NCBI GenBank assembly: GCA_020052735.1
Contig: JAGVON010000076.1
Coordinates: 1-35,357 of the forward strand
Direction: 5' to 3'
DNA from: an archaeon
Lineage (GTDB): Archaea; Micrarchaeota; Micrarchaeia; Anstonellales; Bilamarchaeaceae
DNA: 35,357 nucleotides
The position numbers were made by a program, and so were the translations under genes. The notes beneath the pieces are model-generated. The model searched no databases and had not been told where the DNA came from. It worked only from the letters and a program-made list of their open reading frames with translations. This document shows, piece by piece, positions 8,739 to 16,820 of the stretch (position 1 is the stretch's first letter; the number at the start of each line of letters is the position of its first letter).

Positions 8739-9716
8739 CTATTTCCTTAATTTCCTGCCCTGTTTTATGATTTCTTCGGCCAGAAACAGGGTGAATGGCT
8801 TTAGGTCCCCCTTGTTGCCAGCCGCCTGCGTGCGCATGTATGCACTCCTCCTGGCGAAGGGGATGTTCGTGAAGGGGAATCCATCCGACTGTAGGATGTA
8901 GTTCATAAGAAGGCGGGCCATCCTGCCGTTCCCGTCCGCGAAAGGGTGTATCGTTGTAAATTTGGTGTGGAATTTTGCTGCCAGTTCTACGGGATGAATC
9001 AGTCCTCTATTTTTGCCATGCCATCCAAGCAGTCCTTCCATCAGGGCCGGCACTTCAGAATGGTGGGGGAACCTGTGGTCCGAACCGCGAATCATCACAT
9101 TTACGGGCCTCCAGATTCCACGGTATTTCTCATAACCATTTATACTGGAAAGAAGGGCGAAATGAAGCTGAAGGATCATCCTGATGGAAAGAGCCCTTTC
9201 GCACTTCAAATAACCTTCATATGTGTCAAGGCATTTGTTTAGGTTGAGCGCTTCCTGTTCCTCCCTTCCGGAACCCGTTATGGCAAAACCCCTCCCAGCA
9301 AAATGCCCAGTCCGTTTCTGGCCGGATATCGCCTTCTCGGTCAGGTCATAGTCCAGCGGCGAGCCTTCTATGGCGTTTGAATCGGTGATGAACGTAATCC
9401 TCTCTCTCCTGATGAATTCAGCCCTCTTTCCAGGCGGAAGCAAACCAAGAAAACCCGCCTTTTTTCTGGCGGCCTGTTCCAGTTTTATGGCCTTGTTTCT
9501 TGTTATGAATTCGGTCAGGGGAGGCGTAAGCCCCTGGATGCCCTTCTTTTTCAGGTTGGCAGAAAATTCAGAATAGATATCCGCCAGCCTGGCCAGCTCA
9601 GGCATCTGATGGCCGAGGTAAAGGCTTTCCTTGACCCATTTGCCCCCCCGTTTCACGGATTCTTCCAAATAGAAGTATGTTCTCCCTTTCACTTTGCGCC
9701 TTGCTATTACGGACAT
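8739..9716 (-). CDS. Fic/DOC family protein (putative AMP-transferase)
   Basis: Fic motif HPFADGNGRMARLL; N-terminal inhibitory-type motif SNAIEG ([S/T]xxxE[G/N]). ATG at 9716 preferred over GTG at 9728; TATATA about 27 nt upstream. Confidence 0.9.
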   Translation of the reverse strand: MSVIARRKVKGRTYFYLEESVKRGGKWVKESLYLGHQMPELARLADIYSEFSANLKKKGIQGLTPPLTEFITRNKAIKLEQAARKKAGFLGLLPPGKRAEFIRRERITFITDSNAIEGSPLDYDLTEKAISGQKRTGHFAGRGFAITGSGREEQEALNLNKCLDTYEGYLKCERALSIRMILQLHFALLSSINGYEKYRGIWRPVNVMIRGSDHRFPHHSEVPALMEGLLGWHGKNRGLIHPVELAAKFHTKFTTIHPFADGNGRMARLLMNYILQSDGFPFTNIPFARRSAYMRTQAAGNKGDLKPFTLFLAEEIIKQGRKLRK

Positions 9717-9753
9717 GGTGGTTATCACTGAAATAAGGCATATATACCTTTCG

Positions 9754-9772
9754 GTGATAAGCCGGTTATCAC
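9754..9772. promoter_or_regulatory. Inverted-repeat candidate operator upstream of the Fic gene
   Basis: GTGATAA-GCCGG-TTATCAC, perfect 7-bp arms, just upstream of the Fic TATA; GGTTATCAC recurs at 9720-9728. Confidence 0.55.
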
Positions 9773-9811
9773 GGATTTATTGTGGCCATATAAACCAATG
9801 ATAACTTCAAT

Positions 9812-10507
9812 TCATGATTTGTTCTGGAGATGGGCGGAAACTATCTTGGCCACACCCCTAACCCCGTCCCATTCCTTTTCCCATTTATCTATCATTATTT
9901 TCTTTTTGAAGAAGGGGGCGTCCGTGACAAAGGTCTCTCCTTCCCCGCCCTCAAAGAAGGGATGGATGCGGGGCTTCTTCTGTATCTGGAACTTTGTTCC
10001 GAGCAGTTCGGGGCCCAGGCCTTCCGCGGATACGGCTATTATGTATGTTTCAAAATACTGCAAAACCTCGGAATACATCGGCTCATTCTTCCTCCAGAGC
10101 GGGGAATAGGTTGGGATTCCAAGGGATTCGCCGATTGCATCTATCCTCTGTTTTTGGTAATCGCTGTCTATCGCCCCGGCAAATATGCCATCTATGTGCA
10201 GCTCGGAAAGAGCATTCTCCAATGCATCAAGTTCTTCCAAACCAAAAGCCCGCTCATCCTGCCCACTTTTGCTCTGGGCATTTGGTTTGTCCTGCCCCTC
10301 GTTCGGCTTAACGAAAATCTGGGGCAAATCCATCGCCTCCGCTTGTAGCTTCGTCCATTCCACGTTCGGATGGTGGAACATGAGGGAATAGGGCGCAGGC
10401 TTCATGGTTACAAGGATTGGGCTCCACGCCCGCTCCAACGCACTAAATACGGAAAAGCAGGAATCCTTTCCCCCGGAGAAAAGGCACGCCACCTGCACCT
10501 TATCCAC
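9812..10507 (-). CDS. Diphthine--ammonia ligase-like PP-loop ATPase (Dph6/MJ0570-related)
   Basis: ACLFSGGKDSCFSVFSAL PP-loop; GAIDSDYQKQRIDAIGESLGIPTYSPLWRK. Confidence 0.85.
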   Translation of the reverse strand: MDKVQVACLFSGGKDSCFSVFSALERAWSPILVTMKPAPYSLMFHHPNVEWTKLQAEAMDLPQIFVKPNEGQDKPNAQSKSGQDERAFGLEELDALENALSELHIDGIFAGAIDSDYQKQRIDAIGESLGIPTYSPLWRKNEPMYSEVLQYFETYIIAVSAEGLGPELLGTKFQIQKKPRIHPFFEGGEGETFVTDAPFFKKKIMIDKWEKEWDGVRGVAKIVSAHLQNKS

Positions 10508-11234
10508 CGAAAGTGAGCTTTATCCAGAGCATGAAGAGGAGCCCGAGGATGAATGTGAGGAAGGTGAGGATTTTCGCAACGCCCTTGGATTTGTGGATTT
10601 CCGGGATGAGGTCAGCCCCGGCTATGTAGATGAAGCCGCCAGCCGCTATGGGGAGCAGCATGGATGCGAACTGCTCAGAGGATTCCGCAAGAAGGAAGCC
10701 GAGAAGCGCGCCGATTATGACCGTGGACTGGGCGAGGAAGGAATAGAGGAGCGCCTTCTGCTTTGTGAATCCTCCATGGAAAAGGACGCCGAAAATCCCC
10801 AATTGCTGCGGGAACTCGTGCCCCATTATTACGAGCGAGGTGGCGATTCCGAGCGGTATGCTGGCGATGAAAGCAGCGGCCATCACGAAGCCGTCAATCA
10901 TGTTGTGGATTGCATCCCCGAAAATCATGGTGTAGGTGAAGGGGTGGATGTCGCAGTCCTCGCAGTGGTGCCAGTGGAAATAGCCCTCTATCGCGAGGAA
11001 GGAGACGAAGCCGCCCACTATGAGGAAGGACATGTCCATGGGGGCGAAGAATTCCGATGCCTCGGGTATGAGGTGGAAGAACGCGCCGCCTATGAGGGCC
11101 CCGCCCGCGAACGCGGTGAGGTAGAATGCGAGCTTCTTCACCATGTCTTCCCTTAGGTAGAAGGAGAAGAGCCCTGCAAACCCCAGGAGCGCGTCAAGCA
11201 AAGCGGCGCCCAATATCCAGAAGAACAATTCCAT
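10500..11234 (-). CDS. ZIP-family metal transporter
   Basis: MELFFWILGAALLDALLGFAG..., HNMIDGFVMAAAF, MGHEFPQQLGIFGVL; start at the internal ATG (11234) preferred; overlaps the next gene. Confidence 0.85.
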   Translation of the reverse strand: MELFFWILGAALLDALLGFAGLFSFYLREDMVKKLAFYLTAFAGGALIGGAFFHLIPEASEFFAPMDMSFLIVGGFVSFLAIEGYFHWHHCEDCDIHPFTYTMIFGDAIHNMIDGFVMAAAFIASIPLGIATSLVIMGHEFPQQLGIFGVLFHGGFTKQKALLYSFLAQSTVIIGALLGFLLAESSEQFASMLLPIAAGGFIYIAGADLIPEIHKSKGVAKILTFLTFILGLLFMLWIKLTFGG

Positions 11235-11302
11235 GTTATCGGCTTTTGATGGGGCGGGAATGTTTTTTAACGTTTTGGGATGCAATAGGGTACGGGATTT
11301 GA

Positions 11303-12202
11303 ATGAAAGGATTAATTCTGGCTATGGCCTTGCTTGCGGTTTCGTTCGCCTGGGTGAACCCCGGGCAGGCGAAGCTGCTCCAGGCCGAATACGAGTATGT
11401 GGCGTGCAACGCGCAGTTCGCACATGATTATGTGGAGATGAAGGACAACTGCGCGCTTGTGCACGAGGTGCCCGTGATGGATTCTTCGGAATACCTCTCG
11501 GACATTGACGATGCGCTCGCGGATGCGCAGGAGGCCCTTGGGGACGAGGACAGCGTGAAGTACGGCGCCTCAATGTGGACCGCGAGGACCGAGATGCTCG
11601 CGCTGACGCTTGCCACGGTCGGGGACGCGTTCCAGAACAAGAGCTTCGCGTTCTTCGGCTGCGTGGACGCGGGGGACGAGCCGCTGAAGGAGGATTTGGA
11701 GACGTGCAGGGCGGCCGCGTTTGATACCGGGAAGGAAGGTGCGCACGAGTACCTTGCCGCGGAGATAGAACAGGGGGAGGTTGAGGCCGCACAGATGAGC
11801 GAGCTTGGCGCGAACGTGGTCGGGATGGAGCGCATCCTGGATTACGCAGACGAGCTGGATGGGGACATAGACGGTGCGTTTGACTCGCACGATACGGCGC
11901 AGATAACGAAGCTTTACCAGAGGAACAACAGGTTAATCCTCCTGTTCCGGCTGGAGAAGATGATCTCAACGATTGATTTCGCCGAGCCGATAATAGAGGC
12001 GGGCAACAACAGGGAGAAGGAAGAATTGCTTGAGGAGATGGCGGACCTGCGCGGGGACACCGCGGAGCTGGTGGATGAGTGCGAATATTCCGCGGACGTG
12101 GGTTCCGGGTACGCGCTCAAGAACGGCGAATGCTGGAGCGATGCGTTCGCATTGATGGCGAGGTTCAATTCGCTGCAGGCGCTCTATTGGGCGGGGAGGT
12201 AG
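11303..12202 (+). CDS. Secreted hypothetical protein, 299 aa
   Basis: Signal peptide MKGLILAMALLAVSFAWVNPGQA; mature part acidic and helical, no recognised family. Confidence 0.75.
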   Translation: MKGLILAMALLAVSFAWVNPGQAKLLQAEYEYVACNAQFAHDYVEMKDNCALVHEVPVMDSSEYLSDIDDALADAQEALGDEDSVKYGASMWTARTEMLALTLATVGDAFQNKSFAFFGCVDAGDEPLKEDLETCRAAAFDTGKEGAHEYLAAEIEQGEVEAAQMSELGANVVGMERILDYADELDGDIDGAFDSHDTAQITKLYQRNNRLILLFRLEKMISTIDFAEPIIEAGNNREKEELLEEMADLRGDTAELVDECEYSADVGSGYALKNGECWSDAFALMARFNSLQALYWAGR

Positions 12203-12565
12203 ATGCAAATGGATAACAAATTGTTGATAATCGGGTTGCTGGCGTTTTCCCTCGTATTGTTCGGGTGCGCCAAGGGAGGGAGCACCACCGCGCCCTCATC
12301 CGGGGCTTCGGTAGGGGCAGGGGCGCCTTCAAGCGCTCCTTCAGGGCAGGTGGAACCCTCTGGGGAAACCGAGGGCGCCGGAACCACGGAGCCTGAAGCG
12401 GGCGGGGAGGGGCAACAGGCGCCTCCTGAAACGCAAACCGGCGGGGAAGTGGAGCCGGCCCCTGAAAACAATTCAGAGGAGGACATCGGCGGGCTCTTCA
12501 ACATAGACACGGTGCAGCCGGAATCCGGGAGCGGATACGACGTGCCCGCGGCAGGGGAGGAGTAA
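12203..12565 (+). CDS. Putative lipoprotein with Gly/Pro/Glu/Thr-rich low-complexity region
   Basis: Lipobox-like LLIIGLLAFSLVLFGC; starts immediately after the upstream stop. Confidence 0.7.
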   Translation: MQMDNKLLIIGLLAFSLVLFGCAKGGSTTAPSSGASVGAGAPSSAPSGQVEPSGETEGAGTTEPEAGGEGQQAPPETQTGGEVEPAPENNSEEDIGGLFNIDTVQPESGSGYDVPAAGEE

Positions 12566-12603
12566 TCCTCCCATCCTTTATTTTTTTATGGTGATGATGG
12601 ATT

Positions 12604-12900
12604 ATGGCGTATGAGAAATTCTGCAAGGATGAGCTTATCCTCAGGGACGAGCTTGCGATTGAACGCACCAAACTTGCTGAGGAGAGGACTTATCTTGCAT
12701 ATATCCGGACCGGGATGACCGTCTCAATGGGCGGGATATTCTTCGTTGGGTATTTCCGGGAAGGGATTTTTTCCTATATTGGGTACGCGGCCGCCATCCT
12801 CGGGGTGGTTTTCTTCACATATGGGTTCTACAAGCACAAGAAGACTGTGAGCCTGATACGAAGCATAGCCGAATGCCTGCACCTGGCAAAGAAGAAATAG
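12604..12900 (+). CDS. DUF202 (YidH-like) small membrane protein
   Basis: LAIERTKLAEERTYLAYIRTGMTV motif followed by two hydrophobic segments. Confidence 0.85.
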   Translation: MAYEKFCKDELILRDELAIERTKLAEERTYLAYIRTGMTVSMGGIFFVGYFREGIFSYIGYAAAILGVVFFTYGFYKHKKTVSLIRSIAECLHLAKKK

Positions 12901-12913
12901 CTGCTTTAGTTTT

Positions 12914-13312
12914 TCATTTTCTATTTTTCAGTTTTTCATTCTCTATCTTCATGCAGTGGTCCATGATTACTTCCAATCCTGCTTTCCTTGCTTTTGCCGC
13001 CGCTTCTTCGTTGATTATGCCTAATTGCATCCAGATGACTTTTGCGCCTACTCTGATGGCTTCATCCACTATGGGCGGGACTTCCGCGGAGGGGCGGAAG
13101 ATGTCCACTATTTCCGGTTTTTTGGGAAGCTCGGAGAGGGATTTGTAGCATTTGCGTTCGCCGATTTGGTCGGCGAATGGATTGACTGGATATGCCTCAA
13201 ATCCATGCGCAAGTAAGTACTCAAAAACCATCCGGCTGTCCTTGGAGGGGTCGCGGGAGACGCCGACAACTGCGACTATTTTGAATTTCCTGAGGAGTTG
13301 CGGGATTTCCAT
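12914..13312 (-). CDS. CoA-binding domain protein (YccU-like Rossmann fold)
   Basis: MEIPQLLRKFKIVAVVGVSRDPSKDSRMVFEYLLAHGFEAYPVNPF...VIWMQLGIINEEAAAKARKAGLEVIMDHCMKIE; ATG at 13312 overlaps the HEPN stop. Confidence 0.85.
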   Translation of the reverse strand: MEIPQLLRKFKIVAVVGVSRDPSKDSRMVFEYLLAHGFEAYPVNPFADQIGERKCYKSLSELPKKPEIVDIFRPSAEVPPIVDEAIRVGAKVIWMQLGIINEEAAAKARKAGLEVIMDHCMKIENEKLKNRK

Positions 13313-13734
13313 TAAATCGCCTTCCTTAATCTCTTCATCCGTTCCACAAACTCCTCCGCTATTGAGCAGATGTCCTTGGCGGTGCTCTCGGAATAATCGT
13401 AATTGTAGTCCGCCGCCTGCCTTGCGCTCATGCATGCCTTGAAATCCGAGACATAACGGCTTTCCAGCTTGCCCTTCTTGGATAAAAAATCCAGGAATTC
13501 TCCCACTGCAAAATGGGTTTTCTCCCTGAAGCCCATGAGGAACATTATGCCTTTTGCGGAATGGAAAACAGAATAATATGCCTTTACTATTGCCCACTTG
13601 TAGTCCTTTTCGTGAAGGGCGGTTTCAGCGCTTTCCAAATCGTAATCCGCCTCGTGGAATTCCTTTTCCGCAAGGTCCTGGGCAGGCTGGATTTTCTGTA
13701 TGTAATTCGCCTTTACAAGCTCCTCAAGGTCCAT
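13312..13734 (-). CDS. HEPN-domain protein
   Basis: AEKEFHEADYDLESAETALHEKDYKWAIVKAYYSVFHSAKGIMFLMGFREKTHFAV; follows an MNT gene with overlapping stop/start. Confidence 0.8.
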   Translation of the reverse strand: MDLEELVKANYIQKIQPAQDLAEKEFHEADYDLESAETALHEKDYKWAIVKAYYSVFHSAKGIMFLMGFREKTHFAVGEFLDFLSKKGKLESRYVSDFKACMSARQAADYNYDYSESTAKDICSIAEEFVERMKRLRKAI

Positions 13735-14270
13735 CACATCAGCCTTATGCGGTCCTTCTCCACCCGCTCATAAAAAGCTTTGTCCTTGCGGGAAAAGGAA
13801 GAATATTCAAGGAAAGTGAAATAGACCGGAGCTAACTTATCCAGCTTGCCCAGTTTGCCAAGAACGTCTGCCCGGTTTAGATTTCCAACGAGCAGGAGGT
13901 CTATGTCGCTCTCTTCGGTATCTTCGCCTCGTGCACAGGAACCATAAAGGTAGGCTTCTATGCCAGTACCCTTCAGCTTTTCCAGAAGCGGCAGGATTTT
14001 GTCCAAAGTAAGCAGGATTTTGAGCTGGCAAATAATAGGGTTGCTGCGGACAAGCGAGTATTGTTTTGTCCGGCCAACTTCTTCCATCTCGAGCATGCCT
14101 GCCTGAAGAAGCTCGCGGAGGCCGTCCAGAATGCCTTTCCGGTAAATCTTCAGCTCCTTGTCAAGCAGCCCAGCATGAATCTTCTTAGTAGGATGCTGCA
14201 AAAAATAATCCAGGAGTGCAGACGTGTTCCATCTTTTCAATAGTTCTATTGAACGAACCATATGGTTCAC
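13734..14270 (-). CDS. Winged-helix/minimal nucleotidyltransferase (MNT) fusion
   Basis: N-terminal wHTH (ALLDYFLQHPTKKIHAGLLDKELKIYRKGILDGLRELLQAGMLEMEEVGRTKQYSL) followed by the NTase signature YGSCARGEDTEESDIDLLLVG. Start is GTG 14270 or ATG 14261. Confidence 0.8.
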   Translation of the reverse strand: MNHMVRSIELLKRWNTSALLDYFLQHPTKKIHAGLLDKELKIYRKGILDGLRELLQAGMLEMEEVGRTKQYSLVRSNPIICQLKILLTLDKILPLLEKLKGTGIEAYLYGSCARGEDTEESDIDLLLVGNLNRADVLGKLGKLDKLAPVYFTFLEYSSFSRKDKAFYERVEKDRIRLM

Positions 14271-14311
14271 ATTTAGATACTAATGGTTCTATTTAAAATA
14301 CTATATGGTTC
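14255..14311. promoter_or_regulatory. Operator/promoter region of the MNT-HEPN operon
   Basis: Palindrome GAACCATATGGTTC (14255-14268); ATGGTTC at 14262, 14283 and 14305 (21/22-bp spacing); TATA-like TTTAAAATA at about 14292-14300. Confidence 0.6.
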
Positions 14312-14341
14312 GTTGAAAGATACTATCCAAAGAACATCGTC

Positions 14342-14665
14342 TTGCTCGGGAAAACCACATCTTCCGTCATGAGGGCGGATTCCGTATATTGGATGAGTTT
14401 TGGGAATTGTGCGCTTGGGGGAAACTGTGCATCTGAGCTGATGGTATTCCTTGATGACGTGCAACGGTCAGGTTTTGTAAAACTGATAAACTTCATCCCA
14501 TTCAGCTGCAGAATTCATGGTGAAAATGCCGCAGAAATAGCCGGAACGGTATTGAGGTGGGGCAGGAATATGGGGATAACGAACATCTTTCTGGATGGAA
14601 TAGAGATTCCTGTGGGGGCGGATACGGAAACGATAGAGTTCCGCATAGACGTGTCTACCCACTGA
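14342..14665 (+). CDS. Possible small hypothetical protein (about 98-107 aa)
   Basis: ORF in an otherwise empty gap, divergent from the MNT-HEPN operon; TTG 14342 or ATG 14369; no homology recognised. Confidence 0.35.
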   Translation: MLGKTTSSVMRADSVYWMSFGNCALGGNCASELMVFLDDVQRSGFVKLINFIPFSCRIHGENAAEIAGTVLRWGRNMGITNIFLDGIEIPVGADTETIEFRIDVSTH

Positions 14666-14729
14666 TTTTTCTCCAGGCGGTGCGTTTCCTTTTTAATTAC
14701 ATTCATTTTAGAAGTATTAACTGTTTCTT

Positions 14730-16283
14730 ATGGTCCAGGTAAAGCGAGCCCTGCTCAGCGTCTTTGAGAAGGAAGGGATTGTTGAACTGGCGAAATTCCT
14801 GCATGGGCGCGGGGTGGAAATCATTTCCAGCGGCGGGACCGCGAAGGCGCTCTCAGAGGCAGGAATACCCGTGGTGGAAGTATCTACTCTTACCGGTTTT
14901 CCTGAGATGATGGGGGGAAGGGTGAAGACGCTCCATCCGAAGATTCATGGCGGCATCCTTGCTGACAGGAGGAAGAAGGAACACCTTGCAGAGGCGAAGA
15001 AGCTCGGGATCGGGCTGATAGACCTGGTTGTGGTCAATCTTTATCCATTTGAGAAGGTGGTGGCCAAGGGCGCGCCCCACGATGAGATTATTGAGATGAT
15101 TGATATAGGCGGGCCTGCTCTTGTGCGGGCTGCGGCAAAGAATTACAAGAGCGTTGCGGTCGTGGTGAGCCCAAAGAGATATGCGGGCATAATGGAAGAG
15201 ATGAAGAAGGACGGGAAGATTAGCGAGAAGATGCGGGAGGAGCTCGCGCTTGAGGCGTTTGAGCGCATTTCCCATTATGATATTGTAATAGAGGGGTACA
15301 TGCGGAAGGCATTCGGGCTGGGAGGGGATTTCCCGGAAGTGCTCAACCTCTCGCTGAACAAGATACAGGATTTGAGGTATGGGGAGAACCCGCACCAGCA
15401 GGCGGCGTTCTACAAGGACCCTAAATTCTTCCAGCCATGCGTGGCGAGCTCGGAGCAGCTGCAGGGGAAAACCCTTTCCTACAATAATATACTGGACACT
15501 AATTCCGCATTTGAACTGGTGAAGGAATTTGAGGAGCCCACCGCCGTGGTTGTGAAGCACAATAATCCTTGTGGGGTTGCTTCGCACGAGGATATCGCGG
15601 AAGCATATAGGATTGCGAAATCCGTGGACCCGGAAGCGGCCTTCGGGGGCGTGATTGCGGTCAATACGGAAGTTACCCTGAAATTGGCTAAGGAGGTGAT
15701 GAGCACTTTTGTAGAAGTTATTGTTGCGCCTTCCTACTCCAAAGAAGCGCTCGCGGAATTCAAGGGGAAGAAGAATTTGCGCGTGATGGAAGTGAAAGAT
15801 GGGAATGTGAAGAGGCAGCCGTACAGGGAATACCGTTCCGTGGTTGGCGGGCTGCTGGTGCAGGATGCGAACGTTAAATTGCTGGAGGGCGAGCCCAAGA
15901 TTGTTACGAAGAGGGCGCCCACCCCTGTGGAGAGGGAATCCCTTTATTATGCGTGGAAGATTGCGAAGTATGTGAAATCCAATGCAATAGTATATGCACG
16001 GGGAAAACGCGCCGTGGGGATTGGGGCAGGGCAGATGAAGAGGATTGATGCCGCTAAATTGGCGGCGATGAATGCTAAATCGTTTGGGGAGGATTTGAAG
16101 GGTGTGGCGATGGCCAGCGATGCCTTCTTCCCTTTCAGGGACGGGATAGATTATGCCGCTTCCCTAGGGGTTACGGCGATTATACAGCCGGGCGGCTCAA
16201 TCAAGGACGCAGAAGTGATTAAGGCGGCGGACGAGCATAACATTGCCATGCTCTTCACCGGGGTTAGGCATTTCAGGCACTAA
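14730..16283 (+). CDS. purH: Bifunctional AICAR formyltransferase/IMP cyclohydrolase
   Basis: GGRVKTLHPKIHGGIL, YGENPHQQAAFY, KHNNPCGVA, AFGGVIAVN, SDAFFPFRDGIDYAA..GVTAIIQPGGSIKD, FTGVRHFRH. Confidence 0.97.
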   Translation: MVQVKRALLSVFEKEGIVELAKFLHGRGVEIISSGGTAKALSEAGIPVVEVSTLTGFPEMMGGRVKTLHPKIHGGILADRRKKEHLAEAKKLGIGLIDLVVVNLYPFEKVVAKGAPHDEIIEMIDIGGPALVRAAAKNYKSVAVVVSPKRYAGIMEEMKKDGKISEKMREELALEAFERISHYDIVIEGYMRKAFGLGGDFPEVLNLSLNKIQDLRYGENPHQQAAFYKDPKFFQPCVASSEQLQGKTLSYNNILDTNSAFELVKEFEEPTAVVVKHNNPCGVASHEDIAEAYRIAKSVDPEAAFGGVIAVNTEVTLKLAKEVMSTFVEVIVAPSYSKEALAEFKGKKNLRVMEVKDGNVKRQPYREYRSVVGGLLVQDANVKLLEGEPKIVTKRAPTPVERESLYYAWKIAKYVKSNAIVYARGKRAVGIGAGQMKRIDAAKLAAMNAKSFGEDLKGVAMASDAFFPFRDGIDYAASLGVTAIIQPGGSIKDAEVIKAADEHNIAMLFTGVRHFRH

Positions 16284-16302
16284 TTCATTTTGGTGAAAGC
16301 CG

Positions 16303-16767
16303 TCAGCTGCATTCCACAGAATCAATAATCCTGTCCACCATCTCTTTTTTGCCGGTGTAGGCGTCCCTGCCGCACCCTATCATGGTTATGTAGACATTAT
16401 TGCCCTCGCAGGAGAGCAGCCTTATGGAGCCCCTGTACTGGTTGCTCTCGTCGCTTGCCCTAACCTGGAAATCGGCAACGGATGCGCCCACATACTCGTT
16501 TTCTATTGTCAGGCCGTCCACGCCCTCCCATAGCCCCTTGAGATAGGTGACAAATCCGCTGAAGGAGGGCTGGTCCCCTATCTTCATCACGCTAATTTGG
16601 CAGCCCTCGGAGGCGACCTTGAATATTTCGTCCCCTTCGGTCTGCTGCATGGTGCCCGCGGGATATTCCATGCTGAACTGGTCATCCGTGAAGGTTTCCC
16701 ATTTCTGGCCTGCGCATCCGAAAAGCAGCAGCAATGCTACGAACAAGGAGATGTGTGTGGCTTTCAT
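16303..16767 (-). CDS. Putative lipoprotein, hypothetical
   Basis: MKATHISLFVALLLLFGCAGQ signal/lipobox. Confidence 0.7.
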   Translation of the reverse strand: MKATHISLFVALLLLFGCAGQKWETFTDDQFSMEYPAGTMQQTEGDEIFKVASEGCQISVMKIGDQPSFSGFVTYLKGLWEGVDGLTIENEYVGASVADFQVRASDESNQYRGSIRLLSCEGNNVYITMIGCGRDAYTGKKEMVDRIIDSVECS

Positions 16768-16820
16768 GGAACCGGTTAGGAGAATGCAGATATAAAAAGA
16801 TTGCGGGTTTCGTCGGCTGG

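Noticed and set aside
1-14665. A single contiguous defence island formed by AbiE, Fic and HEPN/MNT
   Set aside because: The loci are separated by housekeeping genes (RuBisCO, Feo, ZIP, Dph6), with no mobile-element genes or integrase seen, so they are treated as independent loci.
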